Assembly: GCF_900119315.1 (NCBI RefSeq)
Contig: NZ_LT827010.1
Span: 5,675,001-5,739,000 of the forward strand
DNA length: 64,000 nucleotides
Direction: 5' to 3'
From: Actinoplanes sp. SE50/110
Lineage (GTDB): Bacteria > Actinomycetota > Actinomycetes > Mycobacteriales > Micromonosporaceae
Numbering within the stretch: the first letter of the stretch is position 1; each line of letters opens with the position of its first letter. A model generated the notes under the pieces. That model did not search any database and was not told the DNA's origin. It saw nothing but the letters and a program-made list of their open reading frames with translations. This document shows positions 40,866 to 51,306 of this stretch, one piece after another. The translations under genes were made by a program, and so were the position numbers.

Positions 40866-42224
40866 TCACATGCTGGCGATGAGTCTTTCCACTCGTTCGT
40901 CGTAGGCGCGGAACGGGTCCTTGCACAGCACGGTCCGCTGCGCCTGGTCGTTCAGCTTCAGATGCACCCAGTCGACGGTGAAGTCGCGCCGCTTGTCCTG
41001 GGCGTGTTTGATGAACTCGCCGCGCAGGCGGGCGCGGGTGGTCTGCGGCGGGGTTTCCTTGGCCTCGAAGATCTGCAGGTCGTTGGCGATCCGGTCGACC
41101 TGCTTGCGTTTCTCCATGAGGGCGTAGAGGCCCCGGCCGCGGCGCACGTCGTGGTAGGCGAGGTCGAGCTGGGCGATCCGCGGATGCGACATCGGGATGT
41201 CGTGTTTCGCCTGATAGCGCTCGATCAGCCGGTATTTCGAGACCCAGTCGATCTCGCGGGCGACCGGGTCGAGGTTCTCGGTTTCGATGGCGTTGAGGAC
41301 GCGGCCCCACAGTTCGACGACGCGCTTGGCGACCGGGTCGCCGCCGCGGCGCTCGACGAACTCGGTCGCCTTCGCCAGGTACTCCTGCTGGATTTCCAGC
41401 GCGGAGACCTCCTTGTTGTTCGCCAGGCGGATCTTGCGGCGGCCGGTGACGTCGTGGCTGACCTCGCGGATGGCGCGGATCGGGTTTTCCAGCGACAGGT
41501 CGCGCATCACCACGCCGGCCTCGATCATGCGCAGCACGATGTCGGCGCTGCCCACCTTGAGCAGGGTGGTGACCTCGTTCATGTTGGAGTCGCCGACGAT
41601 GACGTGCAGGCGGCGGTAGCGCTCGGCGTCGGCGTGCGGCTCGTCGCGGGTGTTGATGATCGGGCGGCTGCGCGTGGTGGCGCTGGAGACGCCCTCCCAG
41701 ATGTGCTCGGCGCGCTGCGAGAGGCAGAAGACGGCGCCGCGCGGGGTCTGCAGCACCTTGCCGGCACCGCAGATCAGCTGGCGGGTGACCAGGAACGGGA
41801 TCAGCACGTCGGCCAGGCGACCGAACTCGCCGTGGCGACTGACCAGGTAATTCTCGTGGCAGCCGTACGAGTTGCCGGCCGAGTCGGTGTTGTTCTTGAA
41901 CAGGTAGATCTCGCCCGCGATGCCCTCGTCGTGCAGACGCTTCTCCGCGTCGACGAGCAGGCCTTCCAGGATCCGCTCGCCGGCCCGGTCGTGGGCGACC
42001 AGGTCGGTGACCGAGTCACATTCGGGTGTCGCGTACTCCGGGTGGGAACCGACGTCGAGGTAGAGGCGGGCGCCGTTGCGGAGGAAGACGTTGCTGCTGC
42101 GTCCCCAGGACACCACGCGGCGGAACAGGTAGCGGGCCACCTCGTCCGGCGACAGCCGCCGCTGCCCCCGATAGGTGCACGTGACTCCGTACTCGGTCTC
42201 GAGGCCGAAAATTCGCCGTTCCAT
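40866..42224 (-). CDS. pafA: Pup--protein ligase PafA
   Basis: 452 residues, full length. Glutamine-synthetase-like fold with the start [16 protein letters not shown] (ATP/Mg-binding Glu 9), then [36 protein letters not shown] and [20 protein letters not shown], all shared with Dop. It lacks the Dop-specific loop, which separates it from the paralogue at 44506. It joins the C-terminal Glu of activated Pup to substrate lysines. The ATG at 42224 has TAGTGT six bases upstream, suggesting leaderless translation and its own promoter. A strong terminator at 42323 separates it from prcA. Confidence 0.97.
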   Translation of the reverse strand: MERRIFGLETEYGVTCTYRGQRRLSPDEVARYLFRRVVSWGRSSNVFLRNGARLYLDVGSHPEYATPECDSVTDLVAHDRAGERILEGLLVDAEKRLHDEGIAGEIYLFKNNTDSAGNSYGCHENYLVSRHGEFGRLADVLIPFLVTRQLICGAGKVLQTPRGAVFCLSQRAEHIWEGVSSATTRSRPIINTRDEPHADAERYRRLHVIVGDSNMNEVTTLLKVGSADIVLRMIEAGVVMRDLSLENPIRAIREVSHDVTGRRKIRLANNKEVSALEIQQEYLAKATEFVERRGGDPVAKRVVELWGRVLNAIETENLDPVAREIDWVSKYRLIERYQAKHDIPMSHPRIAQLDLAYHDVRRGRGLYALMEKRKQVDRIANDLQIFEAKETPPQTTRARLRGEFIKHAQDKRRDFTVDWVHLKLNDQAQRTVLCKDPFRAYDERVERLIASM

Positions 42225-42230
42225 GACAAG

Positions 42231-42236
42231 ACACTA
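42231..42236 (-). promoter_or_regulatory. Leaderless-type -10 box (TAGTGT) of pafA
   Basis: Six bases before the pafA ATG on the minus strand. There is no ribosome site. Confidence 0.5.
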
Positions 42237-42322
42237 GCCGCATCCGGGGCGCATTGGCAGCCACCGAAGGGCCCCAGTAATCGGGTTTTCGGGGATCTTC
42301 ACCGCGGCGCGGCATGTTTGCG

Positions 42323-42349
42323 GCGGGCGCGGCATTTCGCCGCGCCCGC
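42323..42349 (-). terminator. Hairpin terminator after prcA
   Basis: Perfect 11-bp arms (GCGGGCGCGGC and complement) with loop ATTTC, 12 bases beyond the prcA stop. It implies that pafA is transcribed separately. Confidence 0.8.
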
Positions 42350-42360
42350 TCACGAACCGC

Positions 42361-43158
42361 TCAGCCCTCGGTACTCTCCGAAGCGGCCGACTCGGTGGGT
42401 TTGCTGTCGGCCGGCGCCGGCGGGGCGGCGTCGGTCTCCCCGAGATCCGCGTCCGGCACGGCCTCGTGCCCCAGCAGCGTGGTCAGCGCCGCGTCGGCGA
42501 TCCGCCGGAACGTCCGCCCGACCCGGCGGCGGTCCAGCACCGCCACCTCGAGCTGCTTGGGCCCGAGGGTGCGGGTCGCGCCGTTCTCCCCGCCGACGCT
42601 GCCCAGCGCCTCGGCGGCCAGCGCCAGCGCGGTCGGCAGATCGGCCGCGACGTCGTGCCGCTCGCGCAGCACGTTCGCGATCGCCTCGGCCTGGCCGCCC
42701 ATCGCCATGAAGCCGGGCTCGTCCAGGGCGGAGCCGTCGTACATGATCCGGTACAGCTCGTCCTGTTCCGGGGTGGCGCCGACCTGCGCGATGCAGATCT
42801 CCACCTCGTACGGCTTCTGGGTCTCCGAGAAGATCGCACCCAGGGTCTGGGTGTACGCGTTGGCCAGCGCCCGCCCGGTCACATCGCGCCGGTCGTAGGT
42901 CAGGCCGGTCATGTCGGCCATCCGCACGCCGGCCCGGCGCAGGCTCTCGAACTCGTTGTAGCGCCCCACCGCGGCGAACGCGATCCGGTCGTAGATCTCG
43001 CTGATCTTGCGCAGGGTGGTGATGTTCTCGGCGACCAGCAGGATGCCGCCCTCGTACGACAGCACCACGGCCGAGCGGCCGCGGGCGATGCCCTTGCGGG
43101 CGTACTCCGAGCGGTCCCGCTGGACCTGCTCGGGCGATGCGTAGAACTGCATGGCCAC
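42361..43158 (-). CDS. prcA: 20S proteasome alpha subunit PrcA
   Basis: 265 residues. The N-terminal gate segment [20 protein letters not shown] leads into [19 protein letters not shown], then the alpha-subunit core with [20 protein letters not shown] and [20 protein letters not shown]. It ends in a Pro/Ser/Glu-rich tail that is probably flexible. Seven copies form each outer ring and admit substrates unfolded by Arc. The GTG at 43158 is preferred over the ATG six bases later because AAGGAG is nine bases upstream of the GTG. Follows prcB by 32 bp in the same operon. Confidence 0.96.
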   Translation of the reverse strand: MAMQFYASPEQVQRDRSEYARKGIARGRSAVVLSYEGGILLVAENITTLRKISEIYDRIAFAAVGRYNEFESLRRAGVRMADMTGLTYDRRDVTGRALANAYTQTLGAIFSETQKPYEVEICIAQVGATPEQDELYRIMYDGSALDEPGFMAMGGQAEAIANVLRERHDVAADLPTALALAAEALGSVGGENGATRTLGPKQLEVAVLDRRRVGRTFRRIADAALTTLLGHEAVPDADLGETDAAPPAPADSKPTESAASESTEG

Positions 43159-43190
43159 GGGTGGCTACTCCTTCTCTCGCGTCAGACGGC

Positions 43191-44033
43191 TCAACCGCCC
43201 GGGTTCTCCATGCGTCCGGAGACGACCTGCTCGGCCACCGTGGTGATCTCCTCGTCGCTGAGCCGCACCGTGCCGTTGGCCGTCGCGGTCATCACCACCG
43301 GGTAGATCTTGCGGGTGAGGTCGGGGCCGCCGGTCGCGGTGTCGTCGTCGGCGGCGTCGTAGAGCGCCTCGACCGCGAGCCGGATGGCCTCCTCGGTGCT
43401 GACGCCCGCGCGGTACTTCTTCTTCAGCGCCGACTTGGCGAACAGCGAACCGGAGCCGATCGCCTCGTAGCCGGTCTCCTCGTAGAGGCCGCCGGCCACG
43501 TCGAAGCTGAAGATCCGCCCGGCCCGCGAGGAGTCGGCCGGGGCGAGGTCGAAGCCGGCGAACAGCGGGACCACGGCCAGGCCCTGCATCGCCGCGCCCA
43601 GGTTGCCGCGGACCATCGCGGCCAGCCGGTTCGCCTTACCGTCGAGCGAGAGCATCGCGCCCTCGGTCTTCTCGTAGTGCTCCAGCTCGACCTGGAACAG
43701 GCGGATCAGCTCGATGCCGATGCCGGCCGTGCCGGCGATGCCGATCAGTGAGTACGAGTCGGCGGGGTGCACCTTGCGGATGTCCCGACTGGCGATCAGG
43801 TTGCCCATGGTCGCCCGGCGGTCACCGGCCATCACGACCCCGTCGGCGGTCGCGATCGCGATGATCGTGGTGCCGTGCGGCGCCACGTCACCCGCGGACA
43901 GCCCCGGCGGAAGCGGGCGCCGCCCGGGCAGGAGTTCGGGGGCCGCCGCACTCAGGAACTGCGTGAAGGAGGACGTCCCCGTGTTGAGAAAGATATCCGG
44001 TAGCCGCCCGGATGGATCAAAACCCGTCGCCAC
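43191..44033 (-). CDS. prcB: 20S proteasome beta subunit PrcB (with propeptide)
   Basis: 280 residues from a GTG at 44033 with AAAGGA six bases upstream. The propeptide is 54 residues and cleavage after APHG would expose the catalytic Thr 55 ([19 protein letters not shown]). The other active-site residues, Asp 71 and Lys 87 (mature 17 and 33), are present in MAGDRR and RDIRKVHP. The motif [14 protein letters not shown] and [13 protein letters not shown] follow the mycobacterial subunit closely. It performs proteolysis inside the core. A stable hairpin separates it from pup. Confidence 0.97.
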   Translation of the reverse strand: MATGFDPSGRLPDIFLNTGTSSFTQFLSAAAPELLPGRRPLPPGLSAGDVAPHGTTIIAIATADGVVMAGDRRATMGNLIASRDIRKVHPADSYSLIGIAGTAGIGIELIRLFQVELEHYEKTEGAMLSLDGKANRLAAMVRGNLGAAMQGLAVVPLFAGFDLAPADSSRAGRIFSFDVAGGLYEETGYEAIGSGSLFAKSALKKKYRAGVSTEEAIRLAVEALYDAADDDTATGGPDLTRKIYPVVMTATANGTVRLSDEEITTVAEQVVSGRMENPGG

Positions 44034-44131
44034 GTGGTTCCTTTCAGGTACGTGATCGCAGCGGCGCGGAATTGCCGCCGCTGCGGGTTGAAGCTCATTA
44101 TCCCGATCTTGCGGGGTGTCCGTAAATGCTC

Positions 44132-44157
44132 GCCGGGCGCCCATGCGGGCGCCCGGC
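44132..44157 (-). terminator. Hairpin between pup and prcB (terminator or attenuator)
   Basis: Perfect 11-bp arms (GCCGGGCGCCC and complement) with loop ATGC, 23 bases after the pup stop and about 100 bases before prcB. Incomplete termination would make much more Pup than proteasome. Confidence 0.7.
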
Positions 44158-44180
44158 AGGTCACTAATCGGACATATACG

Positions 44181-44396
44181 TCACTGGCCGCCCTTTTGGA
44201 CATAGCCGCGGACGAACTCCTCGGCGTTCTCCTCCAGGACGGAGTCGATCTCGTCCAGCAGGTCGTCGACGTCCTCGGTGATTTCCGCGTGCCGCTCCGC
44301 CACCTCAGGGTTGGCTTCGACGGTGACGTCCTCGATCTCGGAGTCGCTGGAGCCACGCCCGCTCTGCGACTGACCACCGGTGTCTCGGGTTGCCAT
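44181..44396 (-). CDS. pup: Prokaryotic ubiquitin-like protein Pup
   Basis: 71 residues, acidic, mostly disordered. The C-terminal helix region VDDLLDEIDSVLEENAEEFV binds the Arc coiled coil. It ends YVQKGGQ, so the C-terminal Gln must be deamidated by Dop before PafA can use it. An N-terminal Ser/Gly-rich part engages the pore. Placed between dop and prcB as in other actinobacteria, with a long 109-bp leader downstream of dop. Confidence 0.97.
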   Translation of the reverse strand: MATRDTGGQSQSGRGSSDSEIEDVTVEANPEVAERHAEITEDVDDLLDEIDSVLEENAEEFVRGYVQKGGQ

Positions 44397-44505
44397 GGAT
44401 GTCCCCCTTCAAAGCCAGCCGACTGCCAAGCCCCCGATGCAACATCGGGTACCGAAAACCTACCTCGACCCGGTGACGAAACGCCCCGCCGCAACGGGTG
44501 TTTTA

Positions 44506-46023
44506 TTACCGACTCGTGATCACTTCCAGCAGATCCTTCGCGCTCTCACAGGTGTCGAAGAGGCTGCCCACGTGCTTCCTGGTGCCGCGCTCGGGCTCCA
44601 TCATCGGCACCCGCACCAGCGACTCGCGTCCGACGTCGAAGATCACCGAGTCCCAGCTGGCGGCGACCACTTCGGAGGCGTACTGCGCGAGGCAGCGGCC
44701 GCGGAAGTAGGCCCGGGTGTCCTCCGGCGGGTCGTACATCGCGCGCTGCGTGTCGTCCGGGTCGAGCAGCGTCTTCATCGAACCGCGCGCCACCAGCCGG
44801 TGGTACAGCCCCTTCTCCGGGCGCACGTCGGCGTACTGCAGGTCGACCAGCTGCAGTTTCGGCGACGCCCAGGTGAGGTTCTCCCGGTCGCGGTAACCCT
44901 CCAGCAGCCGCAGCTTGGCCACCCAGTCCAGAGTGTCGGAGCAGAGCATCGGGTCACGGCCGAGCTTGTCGAGCGCGTCCTCCCACCGGTTGAGCACGTC
45001 GGTGGTCTGCTCGTCGGCGTCGGCGCCGTAGCGCTCGTCGACGAACGCCTTGGCCCGCTCGTAGTACGCCCACTGCAGGTCGAGCGCGGTGAGCCGGCGG
45101 CCGTCACGCAGCCGCATCAGGTGCTTGAGGGTGGGGTCGTGGCTGACCGCGCGCAGCTCGCTGACCGGGTCGGCGATGCCGAGCTCGCCGGTGAAGACCT
45201 TCTCCTCGATCATGTTGAGGACCAGCGCGGTGGTGCCCATCTTCAGGTACGACGCGATCTCCGAGAGGTTCGCGTCGCCGATGATGACGTGCAGCCGGCG
45301 GTACTTGTCGGCGTCGGCGTGCGGCTCGTCGCGGGTGTTGATGATCGGCCGCTTGAGGGTGGTCTCCAGGCCGACCTCGACCTCGAAGAAGTCGGCGCGC
45401 GACGAGATCTGGAAACCGGCGCCGCTGCCGTCCTGGCCGAGGCCGACCCGGCCGACCCCGCAGAAGATCTGCCGGGTGACGAAGAACGGGGTGAGGTGGG
45501 CGACGATGTCGGCGAACGCGGTCTGCCGGCGCATCAGGTAGTTCTCGTGCGACCCGTACGACGCGCCCTTGTTGTCGGTGTTGTTCTTGTACAGCTGGAT
45601 GCGGTGGGCGCCGGGGATGGTGGCGGCCCGCCGGGACGCCTCGGCCATCACCCGCTCGCCGGCCTTGTCCCACTTGACCACGTCGAGCGGGTTGGTGCAC
45701 TCCGGAGTGCTGTACTCCGGGTGGGCGTGGTCGACGTAGAGCCGGGCGCCGTTGGTCAGTATCACGTTGGCCAGGCCGAGATCCTCGTCGGCGAGGGCTT
45801 CGGCGGGGTCGTAGGCGGCGCCGGAGTAGGTGAACCCACGGGCGTCACGCAGCGGGGACTCCTCCTCGTAGTCCCAGCGGGCGCGCTGGCCACGGTTGAG
45901 TTCCGGCCGGGCGCCGTAGGCGTTGACGACCTGCGAGGAGGTGACCATCGGGTTGGCGCCGGGCTGGCCGGGCACCGAAATGCCGTACTCGACCTCGGTG
46001 CCCATAATCCGTCGAACGCTCAT
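44506..46023 (-). CDS. dop: Pup deamidase/depupylase Dop
   Basis: 505 residues. Same fold as PafA, starting [19 protein letters not shown], but with the Dop-specific insert (about residues 35-80, [17 protein letters not shown] then [14 protein letters not shown]). Shared motifs [36 protein letters not shown] and [20 protein letters not shown] carry the nucleotide and metal sites. Dop turns the Pup C-terminal Gln into Glu and removes Pup from substrates. Its start has AGGGTGG upstream. In many actinobacteria dop directly follows arc; here an acyltransferase gene lies between. Confidence 0.97.
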   Translation of the reverse strand: MSVRRIMGTEVEYGISVPGQPGANPMVTSSQVVNAYGARPELNRGQRARWDYEEESPLRDARGFTYSGAAYDPAEALADEDLGLANVILTNGARLYVDHAHPEYSTPECTNPLDVVKWDKAGERVMAEASRRAATIPGAHRIQLYKNNTDNKGASYGSHENYLMRRQTAFADIVAHLTPFFVTRQIFCGVGRVGLGQDGSGAGFQISSRADFFEVEVGLETTLKRPIINTRDEPHADADKYRRLHVIIGDANLSEIASYLKMGTTALVLNMIEEKVFTGELGIADPVSELRAVSHDPTLKHLMRLRDGRRLTALDLQWAYYERAKAFVDERYGADADEQTTDVLNRWEDALDKLGRDPMLCSDTLDWVAKLRLLEGYRDRENLTWASPKLQLVDLQYADVRPEKGLYHRLVARGSMKTLLDPDDTQRAMYDPPEDTRAYFRGRCLAQYASEVVAASWDSVIFDVGRESLVRVPMMEPERGTRKHVGSLFDTCESAKDLLEVITSR

Positions 46024-46070
46024 GCGACCACCCTGTCCGCCACGAAGCCAAGCGTGCTCATGTATCGAGC

Positions 46071-47345
46071 CTAGACGCTCTCATGGCGCATACCGAAGCT
46101 GCCCGTGCTCGGCGTGCCACCTTCCGTGGTCGTGGCGGTCCGCGGCGTGTCGGGGCCCAGGAGGGCGTCCAGGCGGCGCTGGACCCGCCGGCCGAGTTCC
46201 TGCCCGGGGAGTTCGACCAGGTGGTAGGAGGTCCAGGCGGCCGCCAGGGTGGCCACGACGAAGGCCGCGAACAGCGGCAGCGGGTGACCGTTGAGCAGCC
46301 GGGTGACGACCGCGAGCACCGGCATGTGCAAGAGGTAGACCGAATAGCTGACCACGCCGAGCCAGGTGAGGAAGCCCGGGACGGCGCGGTGGCGCATCAG
46401 GAAGGCGACCGCGAAGGTGCCGGCCACCGCGCCGGCGACGCTGATGTTGCGCACCAGCTGGGTACCGTCCAGCAGCCACTGATTGACCGCCTGGACGACG
46501 AGGACCAGGGTCAGCGTGGCCCCGGCCACCCACCGGTGGAGTTCGCGGTGCTGCGCGCGGTAGATCACGGTACCGGCGAACATCACCGCGAGCAGCAGGA
46601 TGGCGGTGCTGGAGGCGCCCGGGGTGGCATACCGGGTGGGCTGGCCGTTGAGCATCGGCAGCAGCACCATGGCCACGCCGACCAGACCGGCGGCGAGCAT
46701 CACCGGGCGGGCACCGCTGAGGTACGCGGCGATGCTGGCCACCAGGATCACGGTGAGCACGACGGCGGTGATGCGGCGGTCGTGGAAGTCGGCGGCGAAC
46801 ACCCCGTCCGGCAGCCGGCGGCCGGCCACCAGCGCGAGCAGCGCCAGACCGCCGGCCCACCAGGCGCTGGCCCGCTGCCGGCCCCAGACGAAGAGGCCGG
46901 CCACGATTAGGTAGAAGACCATCTCGTACGCCAGGGTCCAGATCGGACGCACCACGCCGCGCAGGCCGAGCAGGTCCTGCATCATCGTGGCGTGCCCGAG
47001 GACCGACGCGAAGGTGTTCGAGTACAGGCTGCCGTGCAGCTCCTGCAGGCCCGCCCCGGCGACCAGCAGCCCGGCCCCGATCGCCAGCAGGTAGGCGGGG
47101 TAGATGCGGAAGACCCGCCCGATCCAGAACCGCCGCAGTGACCCGTGCCGCTCCAGCGACATCGGAATGACGTATCCACTGACGAGGAAGAACAGCAGCA
47201 CGCCGTAGCGGCCGAGGTCGAAGTGCTGCTGCATCGCCGCGTGCCGATCGAGACCGATTACGGACGGGCTGAGGTGGAAGAGCGCGACGACCGCGGCGGC
47301 GAAACCCCGAAGGGCATCGAGCCAGGTCAGGCGGGATCGGGTCAC
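46071..47345 (-). CDS. Acyltransferase-3 family membrane protein (OatA-like)
   Basis: 424 residues with about 10 membrane helices. The family start [20 protein letters not shown] contains the catalytic-type His, then [17 protein letters not shown] and the [18 protein letters not shown] box. Such proteins transfer acetyl or other acyl groups to peptidoglycan, polysaccharides or small molecules. There is no C-terminal SGNH domain. It lies between dop and arc but has its own -10 box (TATCCT) seven bases before the GTG start, and a terminator after arc isolates it. Its presence in the proteasome cluster looks accidental. Confidence 0.88.
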   Translation of the reverse strand: MTRSRLTWLDALRGFAAAVVALFHLSPSVIGLDRHAAMQQHFDLGRYGVLLFFLVSGYVIPMSLERHGSLRRFWIGRVFRIYPAYLLAIGAGLLVAGAGLQELHGSLYSNTFASVLGHATMMQDLLGLRGVVRPIWTLAYEMVFYLIVAGLFVWGRQRASAWWAGGLALLALVAGRRLPDGVFAADFHDRRITAVVLTVILVASIAAYLSGARPVMLAAGLVGVAMVLLPMLNGQPTRYATPGASSTAILLLAVMFAGTVIYRAQHRELHRWVAGATLTLVLVVQAVNQWLLDGTQLVRNISVAGAVAGTFAVAFLMRHRAVPGFLTWLGVVSYSVYLLHMPVLAVVTRLLNGHPLPLFAAFVVATLAAAWTSYHLVELPGQELGRRVQRRLDALLGPDTPRTATTTEGGTPSTGSFGMRHESV

Positions 47346-47352
47346 GCGGGCG

Positions 47353-47358
47353 AGGATA
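47353..47358 (-). promoter_or_regulatory. Leaderless-type -10 box (TATCCT) of acyltransferase gene
   Basis: Seven bases before the GTG at 47345 on the minus strand. Confidence 0.45.
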
Positions 47359-47364
47359 GCGTGC

Positions 47365-47392
47365 AGGGTGGCGAGGTCTCCCCCGCCACCCT
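47365..47392 (-). terminator. Hairpin terminator of arc
   Basis: Perfect 9-bp arms AGGGTGGCG/CGCCACCCT with a 10-base loop, 17 bases beyond the arc stop and just ahead of the acyltransferase promoter. Confidence 0.65.
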
Positions 47393-47408
47393 TTCGCGTG
47401 ACTACTCG

Positions 47409-49190
47409 TTACAGATACTGACCGGTATTGCTCGCTGTTTCGATCGAACGGCCGGCCTCGGTGCCCTTACCGCCGGAGACGAGCGTGCGGATGTAGACGA
47501 TCCGCTCGCCCTTCTTGCCGGAGATCCGGGCCCAGTCGTCCGGGTTCGTGGTGTTCGGCAGGTCCTCGTTCTCCCGGAACTCGTCGACGCAGCTGTCCAG
47601 CAGGTGCTGCAGGCGCAGGCCCTTGGTCCCGGAGGTGAGGAACTCCTTGATCGCCATCTTCTTGCCGCGGTCGACGATGTTCTGGATCATCGCGCCGGAG
47701 TTGAAGTCCTTGAAGTACAGGACCTCCTTGTCACCGTTGGCGTAGGTGACCTCGAGGAAACGGTTCTCCTCGGACTCGGTGTACATCCGCAGGACGACCG
47801 CCTCGATCATCGCGGCGACCGTGGCCTCCCGGTTCCCGCCGTGCTCGCCGAGGTCGTCCTCGGACAGCGGCAGGTCGGACAGGATGTACTTGGCGAAGAT
47901 GTCCTTGGCCGCCTCGGCGTCCGGACGCTCGATCTTGATCTTCACGTCGAGACGGCCGGGGCGCAGGATCGCCGGGTCGATCATGTCTTCCCGGTTGGAG
48001 GCGCCGATGACGATGACGTTCTCCAGGCCCTCGACACCGTCGATCTCGCTGAGCAGCTGGGGAACGATGGTGTTCTCCACGTCGCTGGAGACACCGGAGC
48101 CCCGGGTCCGGAAGATCGAGTCCATCTCGTCGAAGAACACGATCACCGGGGTGCCCTCGCCGGCCTTCTCCCGGGCCCGCTGGAAGACCAGGCGGATGTG
48201 CCGCTCGGTCTCACCCACGTACTTGTTCAGCAGTTCCGGGCCCTTGATGTTGAGGAAGTAGCTGGTGTGCTTCTCCTCACCACGGCGCTCGGCGATCTTC
48301 TTGGCCAGCGAGTTGGCCACCGCCTTGGCGATCAGGGTCTTGCCACAGCCGGGCGGGCCGTAGAGCAGGATGCCCTTCGGCGGGCGCAGCTGGTGCTCCC
48401 GGAACAGGTCGGCGTGCAGGAAGGGCAGCTCCACCGCGTCGCGGATCTGCTCGATCTGCGAGTGCAGGCCGCCGATGTCGGTGTAGTCGACGTCGGGGAC
48501 CTCCTCCAGGACGAGCTCCTCGACCTCGCTCTTGGGGATCCGCTCATATGCGTACGCCGAACGGGGCTCGATCATCAGCGAGTCGCCGGCGCGCAGCTTG
48601 GCGATCTCCAGCGACTCGGCGAGGAAGACGATCCGCTCCTCGTCGGCGTGGGAGACCACCAGGGCCCGGTCGGCGGTGCCGCCACCCGGGTTGTCCAGGA
48701 CCTCCTTGAGCAGGACGACCTCACCGGTGCGCTCGAAACCGAACGCGTCCACCACGTTCAGCGCATCGTTGAGCAGGACCTCCTGGCCCCGCTGCAGCTC
48801 GTCCGCGGCGAGTGACGGCGAGACCGCCACCCGCAGTTTGCGGCCACCGGTGAACACGTCCACCGTGCCGTCCTCGTGGGCCGACAGGAAAACGCCGTAG
48901 CCGCTGGGCGGCTGGGCGAGCCGGTCAATCTCTTCCTTGAGAGTGACGATCTGGGCGCGGGCTTCCTTGAGGGTCGCCACGAGCCGCTCATTGTTCTCGG
49001 TCACTCGGGAGAGCTGCGCCTGCGTCGCCGCAAGCCGTTCCTCGAGCTGCCGGACGTGTCGGGGGCTCTCGGTCAACTTCCGCCGAACCAGGGCGAGTTC
49101 CTCTTGCAGGAACGCGACCTGGCTGGAGAGATCGTTGGCCTCTTTCTCCCATCGTGCGGCGCGGGAGTCCGCTTCGTCGCTACGTGCCAC
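47409..49190 (-). CDS. arc: Proteasome-associated AAA ATPase Arc (Mpa)
   Basis: 593 residues. An N-terminal coiled coil (residues 10-92) captures Pup. Two OB domains follow (about 95-240). The AAA domain has Walker A GPPGCGKT at 278-285, Walker [11 protein letters not shown] and [20 protein letters not shown]. It ends SNTGQYL, the docking tail that opens the PrcA gate. The hexamer unfolds pupylated proteins into the 20S core. GTG start at 49190 with GGGAGG six bases upstream. Divergent from the ferredoxin gene, with 174 bp between. Confidence 0.97.
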   Translation of the reverse strand: MARSDEADSRAARWEKEANDLSSQVAFLQEELALVRRKLTESPRHVRQLEERLAATQAQLSRVTENNERLVATLKEARAQIVTLKEEIDRLAQPPSGYGVFLSAHEDGTVDVFTGGRKLRVAVSPSLAADELQRGQEVLLNDALNVVDAFGFERTGEVVLLKEVLDNPGGGTADRALVVSHADEERIVFLAESLEIAKLRAGDSLMIEPRSAYAYERIPKSEVEELVLEEVPDVDYTDIGGLHSQIEQIRDAVELPFLHADLFREHQLRPPKGILLYGPPGCGKTLIAKAVANSLAKKIAERRGEEKHTSYFLNIKGPELLNKYVGETERHIRLVFQRAREKAGEGTPVIVFFDEMDSIFRTRGSGVSSDVENTIVPQLLSEIDGVEGLENVIVIGASNREDMIDPAILRPGRLDVKIKIERPDAEAAKDIFAKYILSDLPLSEDDLGEHGGNREATVAAMIEAVVLRMYTESEENRFLEVTYANGDKEVLYFKDFNSGAMIQNIVDRGKKMAIKEFLTSGTKGLRLQHLLDSCVDEFRENEDLPNTTNPDDWARISGKKGERIVYIRTLVSGGKGTEAGRSIETASNTGQYL

Positions 49191-49364
49191 GTCCCACCTC
49201 CCCGGGGGGCTCGAACGTCTTGGGTCAACACTAGCTGTTGCGGGGCGGATTTCCCCCTATGCAACACCCTCGTCACCGACTCTTGATCGATTGGGCCCAC
49301 CGCCGGTGAGCCGGTCGGCCAGCATTCGCATACCATCTGCCGCAACCGGTTGTGGGAGGTAGGA

Positions 49365-49652
49365 GTGTCAGCAGACACTGATGAGCTGCAGGTCTGGATC
49401 GATCAGGACTTGTGTACCGGTGACGGACTCTGTGTCCAATACGCGCCGGAGGTCTTCGAGTTGGACATCGACGGCCTCGCGTACGTGAAATCCGATTCCG
49501 GCGCGTTGTTGCAGAACCCGGGCGTGCGCACCGGCGTACCCCGCAATCTGATCCTGGAAGTCATCGACTCCGCCAAGGAGTGCCCGGGCGACTGCATCCA
49601 CGTCGTGCGGACGGCCGACGACGTGGAGGTCGCCGGCCCGGACGCCGCCTGA
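49365..49652 (+). CDS. Small ferredoxin (3Fe-4S/4Fe-4S type)
   Basis: 95 residues. The cluster-binding pattern is DLCTGDGLCVQYAPEVFEL and later AKECPGDCIHV, the arrangement of the single-cluster ferredoxins that donate electrons to cytochrome P450 and related enzymes. The central part is DGLAYVKSDSGALL. The GTG at 49365 was chosen because GGGAGG sits a few bases upstream. A ferredoxin of this sort beside arc is seen in other actinobacteria; its partner is unknown. It ends one base before the converging gene at 49653. Confidence 0.87.
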   Translation: MSADTDELQVWIDQDLCTGDGLCVQYAPEVFELDIDGLAYVKSDSGALLQNPGVRTGVPRNLILEVIDSAKECPGDCIHVVRTADDVEVAGPDAA

Positions 49653-50243
49653 TCAGAGGGTGGGGCGGCCCACCAGGGAGGCGACGACCCGGGAGAATTC
49701 CTCCAACCGGGCGATCTGCCCCGGCCCGCCGTCGTCGAGGGTCTTACCGAAGCGCAGCGCGTCGTGGCGCAGCGGCGCCCGGCCCTCCTCCTCGGCCAAC
49801 CCGGGTGGCGGCAGAGCGTCGTCGACCGAGCTCAGCAGCAGGTAGACGTCGATGCTGTCGACCCGGGCCTGCCCGGTCGAGGTGCGGGTGAGCCGCCGCC
49901 GGCAGCCCACCTCGGTGATCGTCGACAGCGGCACCACGCGCAGCGACGAGGTCATCGACCCGGCCGGGCCGTCCCCGGGCGCCACGTCCTCGCCGTGCCA
50001 GAGCACCAGGCGGCTGCCGTCGCAGACGACGACCTCCTGCCACACCCCGTTCACCTCGTTGACGAAGCGCTCCAGGGTGAAGCAGAGCACCGAGGCGCCA
50101 CGCAGGACGCCGAACAGCGCCTCCAGGGCCACCTCGGGGTCGCGCAGGTAGGCACGGGCCGCCGAATCCAGGTCGGGGTAGGGCGACCAGTCCGGGAACA
50201 CCGCCGGCATCTCGTTGCTGCCGCCGAACGGCGGAGAACTCAT
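49653..50243 (-). CDS. Conserved hypothetical protein (DUF5998-like)
   Basis: 196 residues, soluble, mixed alpha/beta. Recognisable stretches are FTLERFVNEVNGVWQEVVVC, RLVLWHGEDVAPGD, TSSLRVVPLSTITEVGCRRR and QIARLEEFSRVVASLVGR. I recall similar actinobacterial proteins as DUF5998, without a known function. The PH-like run of strands with VPLSTITEV suggests a small beta-barrel domain. Start at the ATG at 50243; a GTG nine bases earlier is possible. Abuts the ferredoxin gene tail to tail. Confidence 0.65.
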   Translation of the reverse strand: MSSPPFGGSNEMPAVFPDWSPYPDLDSAARAYLRDPEVALEALFGVLRGASVLCFTLERFVNEVNGVWQEVVVCDGSRLVLWHGEDVAPGDGPAGSMTSSLRVVPLSTITEVGCRRRLTRTSTGQARVDSIDVYLLLSSVDDALPPPGLAEEEGRAPLRHDALRFGKTLDDGGPGQIARLEEFSRVVASLVGRPTL

Positions 50244-50307
50244 CGCGCCCACCCCTTCGTCCTCCCATCGACGCCACCGAGGAACCTACCCGACGCGGCG
50301 ATCGTGG

Positions 50308-51243
<936 letters not shown>

Positions 51244-51249
51244 TCAATG

Positions 51250-51306
51250 AGGTGCGTTGCTCTCGCACATTCAGGTGCGTTGCTCTCGCACATTCAGGTG
51301 CGTTGC
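51250..51306. repeat. 23-bp tandem direct repeats at the 3' end of the M50 gene
   Basis: Two perfect 23-bp units (51250-51272, 51273-51295), each with GGTGCGTTGCTCTCGCACAT, then a partial third copy running into the last codons of the M50 protease (51296-51306). It looks like slippage at the gene end. Confidence 0.85.
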
